Source: Nemopilema nomurai
Taxonomy: Eukaryota; Cnidaria; Scyphozoa; Rhizostomeae; Rhizostomatidae
DNA: 64,000 nucleotides
Direction of reading: 5' to 3'
Assembly: GCA_003864495.1 (NCBI GenBank)
Contig: ML133365.1
Coordinates: 4,260,393 to 4,324,392, forward strand
This document shows positions 60,701-64,000 of the stretch, piece by piece (within the stretch, counting starts at the first letter, position 1; each line of letters begins with the position of its first letter). The notes beneath the pieces are model-generated. The model was not told the origin of the DNA. It ran no database searches and saw nothing but the letters and a program-made list of their open reading frames with translations. The translations under genes were made by a program, and so were the position numbers.

Positions 60701-63700
60701 CTTCTCGTGAACACACCTTACAAATTCCATCAGACTACGATGCATTAACGATCCGATCTTTGCTTCTTCTGCGTGACTCACTATTACGCTGATAAAAAAT
60801 ATGCAGGAAAGCAACGAGAAGAAACCTGAAATAAAAAGACGTTAGTAAGCCCATGCGCAATGAAATCGGCAAACAATGGTCAAGAATGGGAATTTTAACA
60901 GTGGCGTGTTTGCCCCCTTTAACACGAACTATCGATGATTACATGGTTCACTCGCGTGCGTATAGGGTTGTCGGGAGACAAAAAGGTTTTGTGACTTTTA
61001 ACCAGATGTATATTCAACAGTTTATTTATAAGAAGCAAATTTACTGTAATCTAAATCTTTCGTATTGAGCTTAACCTATTCTGATAATTGTCTCCTTAAT
61101 TTTGGTGGATGCTCTGCCGTTTAGGAAAGTCAGATTTTGTCCTTTGACTTTAAACAAAATTACAGTCCCTGGAAATAAAATAACGTTTAGCAGATAAGAT
61201 GCTAAAGTTAATTGAAAATAAAATATTTGGGTTTTTGAGTAGGCCTACCACATTATTACAGCTAAAAGGAAACTTCTAAATTGCAGGCAGCAAATAAGTA
61301 CAAAAATGCTTGATAATTCTGAGAACTAACTTTTGATTTACGTTTGTTAAGTTATTTTGCTGAGGTATGCCTATGGTTCGCATCACATAATATCGACACA
61401 CGGACGAGGAACAGAAAATCCTCAACTCTATTTAGTGTCTTATTTAACATCTATGTGTCTAAGTGTCATGCGCAAGACCACAAGATAGACTAGCTCCCCC
61501 TGTGTCAAAAGCATTGAAGTTTTGCTTACCTCTTATCATGAATGCCTCTCCGATCAAAAAAGAGATTCCAAATGGGACCAGGACAAAGGCACGCCTCATT
61601 GAATGGTTCTGTATTCCGACGAAGCAAATCCCAACGATTGAATCTCCGTCAACCTGAAAAATTTGAAAGTTTTGAAAAGCAGACGAAAAGGTTTGTTGAG
61701 TTTTGAGCAAGGCGGATTTGTCATTTCATTACAGGTGAACTCTGTCCCTTGCTCTTAGGCCTGCATACATACCCCGACTCAAATTGGATTTGTTTTTTGC
61801 TTGTTTGTTTGAGTTTATGACAACAGCACTACATCCTTGCTGTGATTGAAATTTCCCGCTAAAAACCGAGGGGCGAATCACTTCAAATAATCTCGTACAC
61901 CTTTTGTAAAAATCCTATTGTTCTATCAAAAAAGTCCCTGGAAACAATCGCAGGCACAATCCTTTTCAAATGTCCAGCTAACTTGAGGTGAAGTAATCTG
62001 AAGCAAAGATTTGAGATGAAAAGTTTCAAGTGAGACATATTTACCTGTTCTAAGACGAGGATCAAAATTGTCGAAATAACTGGAATCATCCATGATAGCA
62101 CGTGAAAATATGTTTTCTTTCCAGACAGCTTGTCCTGCGTCGACCCAAGAGTTCTGAACGAGCTGTGCCAGGCATAGGAAAGCATGACGAACCACATTGT
62201 GCCAGCAAATGAGAAATAGTAAATGAGGATGAAGGAGAGCAGGCACCAGCCGTAGCCATCAGAACCACTCCTAAACGAGGTCAATACACGGTTAACACAT
62301 TCGGTGTCAAGGGATAAACAACAAGGCTTCTGCTAATGATCGTATGTTAATAAAAACGACAATGATCTACAAATCAAGGTCCAATCAACGCATCAGATCT
62401 TGCAAAGTTACTTCCATAACCCCTCTGGATTGACTTGTGTCCACATACAACTGGGAGGCACACACCCTGTATCATTTCATTCTGAAAAGGATATCTTGAT
62501 CTCCTTGATATTGGCCTCCATTCCAATTTCATTTGAAGGCGCACACAGAGGCTATTGTCTTTTGTTGACCCGCTACGGCTTTCACTAGGTAACTAATAAT
62601 CTACTACCACAACTACAACTTCTTAATCCACTACAGGGCCTTTTACTGATGCACCTATTTTGCGATTAAGTTACAGAGCTTGCTCCTAAGGAGCTGTTTT
62701 GAAACGAGTGTAAGGTTACTGTGTGTGTTCCTCTTAGGACGGCGAAGATCGATTTGCAACCAAACTGGTGGCCTACACTAATGGGCCTAACCCTAAATTA
62801 ATAGCACACTAGGGAGGCTTCTGTTATCTAAAATCATAAAATAGACAGACTAACCAAAAATTGTTTCGAAAATACCCATAACAAACGGAGCTGTTTGGGA
62901 ATACGACGTCACAATACACATCAGACAGAAAAGCGCTAACTAACGCAATGGAAAGCTAGCACTCTGTGTTCCACTCTATTTTTCATGAGCCTAAGATCGC
63001 ACTCACTGGCTTTAAAAAGCTGGTATGAGAGAAGTGTCATCAACAGAGCGAATTGTATGAGTTAAAGAACACTTGTAGAGTTGCGTGGGAGTGGCGTACG
63101 TGCCTGTTTCCCAAATGCGACCCAGGTACTAAGGACACTTACCCTGGCTCTCCTATGCGCCTTGTTCCATCCTGTCGACATGTTATTTTGGACCGCGTGT
63201 CACCGAGAAACTGCAGCAGCCAACCCATGGAACTCACGAAGAAGCACAAGTTCATGAAGAATATTATTTTGGCGGGGTATTTATTCTGCGCTTTCCAATC
63301 AATTAAAAACGTGGCCTAAAATGATAAAACCAAAATAATATAATGCAAACAATGTTAGGCCCCCCCCATAAGCGTGAAGCAAGAAGGTTCTCTGAGAAAG
63401 CATTGCAACCTATACATGGGTGCAGTTATGATGCATTAGCTCAGGGAAAGCCAACTGTTCTGGCTACTACACGTATCTCGAGCAAATATTTTCACTGGCA
63501 TTTCCTAGTTGGCACAAAAAGCAAAGTATTAAAGGAGGCAAAACAGAATCGAAGCGACAGAATATTGAGGTAAGGCTACACACCACGCTGATGAGATTGC
63601 AAATCAAAGAGATTGTGCCTAAGACGGATATCGTTGTGTGAACTTGTTCATGTTCTCTTCCGAATAAAAGTGGTTCCGACAATCCAGCCCACAATTTTTT

Positions 63701-63736
63701 ATTCCATTGTACCAATTCTTCTTGTAACTCGTCTCT
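57744..63736 (-). CDS. SMO: Smoothened, Hedgehog-pathway 7TM transducer (3' 8 exons; 5' end outside window)
   Basis: Minus-strand exons 63736-63584, 63315-63143, 62270-62045, 61653-61530, 61168-61076, 60825-60717, 60264-60031 and 58539-57744 match in phase throughout, giving 635 residues and a stop. The window starts in the linker before TM1 (FGREHEQVHTTISVLG). It then shows the TM2 to TM7 landmarks of Smoothened rather than Frizzled: ATFLIDWKAQNKYPAKIIFF, CRQDGTRRIGEP, YAWHSSFRTLGST, LSGKKTYFHVLSWMIPV, QVDGDSIVGICFVG, STKIKETIIRIG and FGASITVSTWSWTKATLKTW. The cytoplasmic tail of about 265 residues is Ser/Lys-rich, without recognisable similarity by eye to vertebrate tails. Smoothened passes the Hedgehog signal from Patched to Gli factors at the membrane or cilium. 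The cysteine-rich domain must lie beyond 64000. The acceptor at 63736 is the least certain border. Confidence 0.95.
58540..60030. other. Last Smoothened intron
   Basis: 1.5-kb intron between the TM7 exon and the tail exon. The flanking exons join in phase (AG|T). No additional exon or element was supported; open frames at 59310-59730 on both strands lack family features. Confidence 0.5.
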
Positions 63737-64000
63737 CTGAGAGGATGGAGACATCGAAAAGATTGGTTGTTGATTGGGTTGAGCTAAAAGAAAACGAAGT
63801 GATTTAAAAAATTATTAGACACAACATCTCACAACCTCGCGCTCTCTCTCTGAAAGTTCACTTGCTTTTCGTTAGAGGACACCTAAACACTTAATTATTT
63901 CTAAATTCTGAAATCACAGATTTAAAACGTTTTTCCACGCTCCTTTTTTTGTAATTCTTGTATTTCCAAAAATTATTGTTAAGATCTTCTAAGTGTGTTT
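63737..64000. other. Smoothened upstream intron, window edge
   Basis: No further Smoothened exon was recognised before the window ends. A minus-strand frame continues a few codons upstream of the chosen acceptor. Confidence 0.4.

Noticed and set aside
1..64000. CRISPR array, bacterial operon, riboswitch or prophage
   Set aside because: The window is eukaryotic with spliced genes. The only regular direct repeat is a head-to-tail minisatellite without unique spacers.

Overview
The window is eukaryotic, almost certainly metazoan, and most likely from a cnidarian. Protein-coding genes are split into many short exons with consensus GT..AG introns. They include animal-specific Smoothened and a membrane collagen fused to Ig domains and a fibrinogen/CNTNAP-like module. 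The DNA is AT-rich and loaded with cut-and-paste DNA transposons. The cnidarian assignment is an inference from protein architecture and base composition; no species was identified. All exon structures below were assembled by hand from reading frames, splice motifs and phase matching.

Layout. 1-1836: non-coding, with a CRE/CCAAT-like promoter patch. 1837-8571 (+): seven-exon gene for a 1737-residue long coiled-coil protein with an N-terminal zinc-finger-like segment and an acidic repeat region. 9855-10690 (-): decayed THAP/P-element-type transposase. 11499-11858: small TA-flanked MITE. 12060-17190 (+): five-exon SDR16C-type short-chain dehydrogenase, with a TTAA-flanked element in its last intron. 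18320-22513 (-): type II transmembrane collagen-Ig-fibrinogen-like gene, one intron of which is mostly a 34-bp minisatellite. 22544-26481: complete PIF/Harbinger element inserted 30 bp upstream of that gene's start codon. 27584-31913: complete hAT element with a four-exon ZMYM1-like transposase. 32786-33248: solo LTR. About 34745-38945 (+): four-exon gene of unknown family. 41911-56315 (+): TRAPPC9 (TRAPP II subunit), at least 20 exons. 57744-63736 (-): Smoothened, convergent with TRAPPC9; its 5' end (cysteine-rich domain) lies beyond the window.

The host genes are ordinary cell-biology genes (lipid/retinoid-type dehydrogenase, vesicle tethering, Hedgehog signalling, cell surface) and do not look co-regulated. 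The notable biology is the mobile DNA. At least seven insertions of different superfamilies are present, two with apparently intact coding capacity and perfect target-site duplications. One of these separates a cell-surface gene from its presumed promoter. The Harbinger element carries a two-exon partner protein joining a cysteine-rich zinc-binding module to a Myb/SANT-type domain, and clusters of a heptamer motif at both ends. This is the most plausible candidate for a little-described system here.
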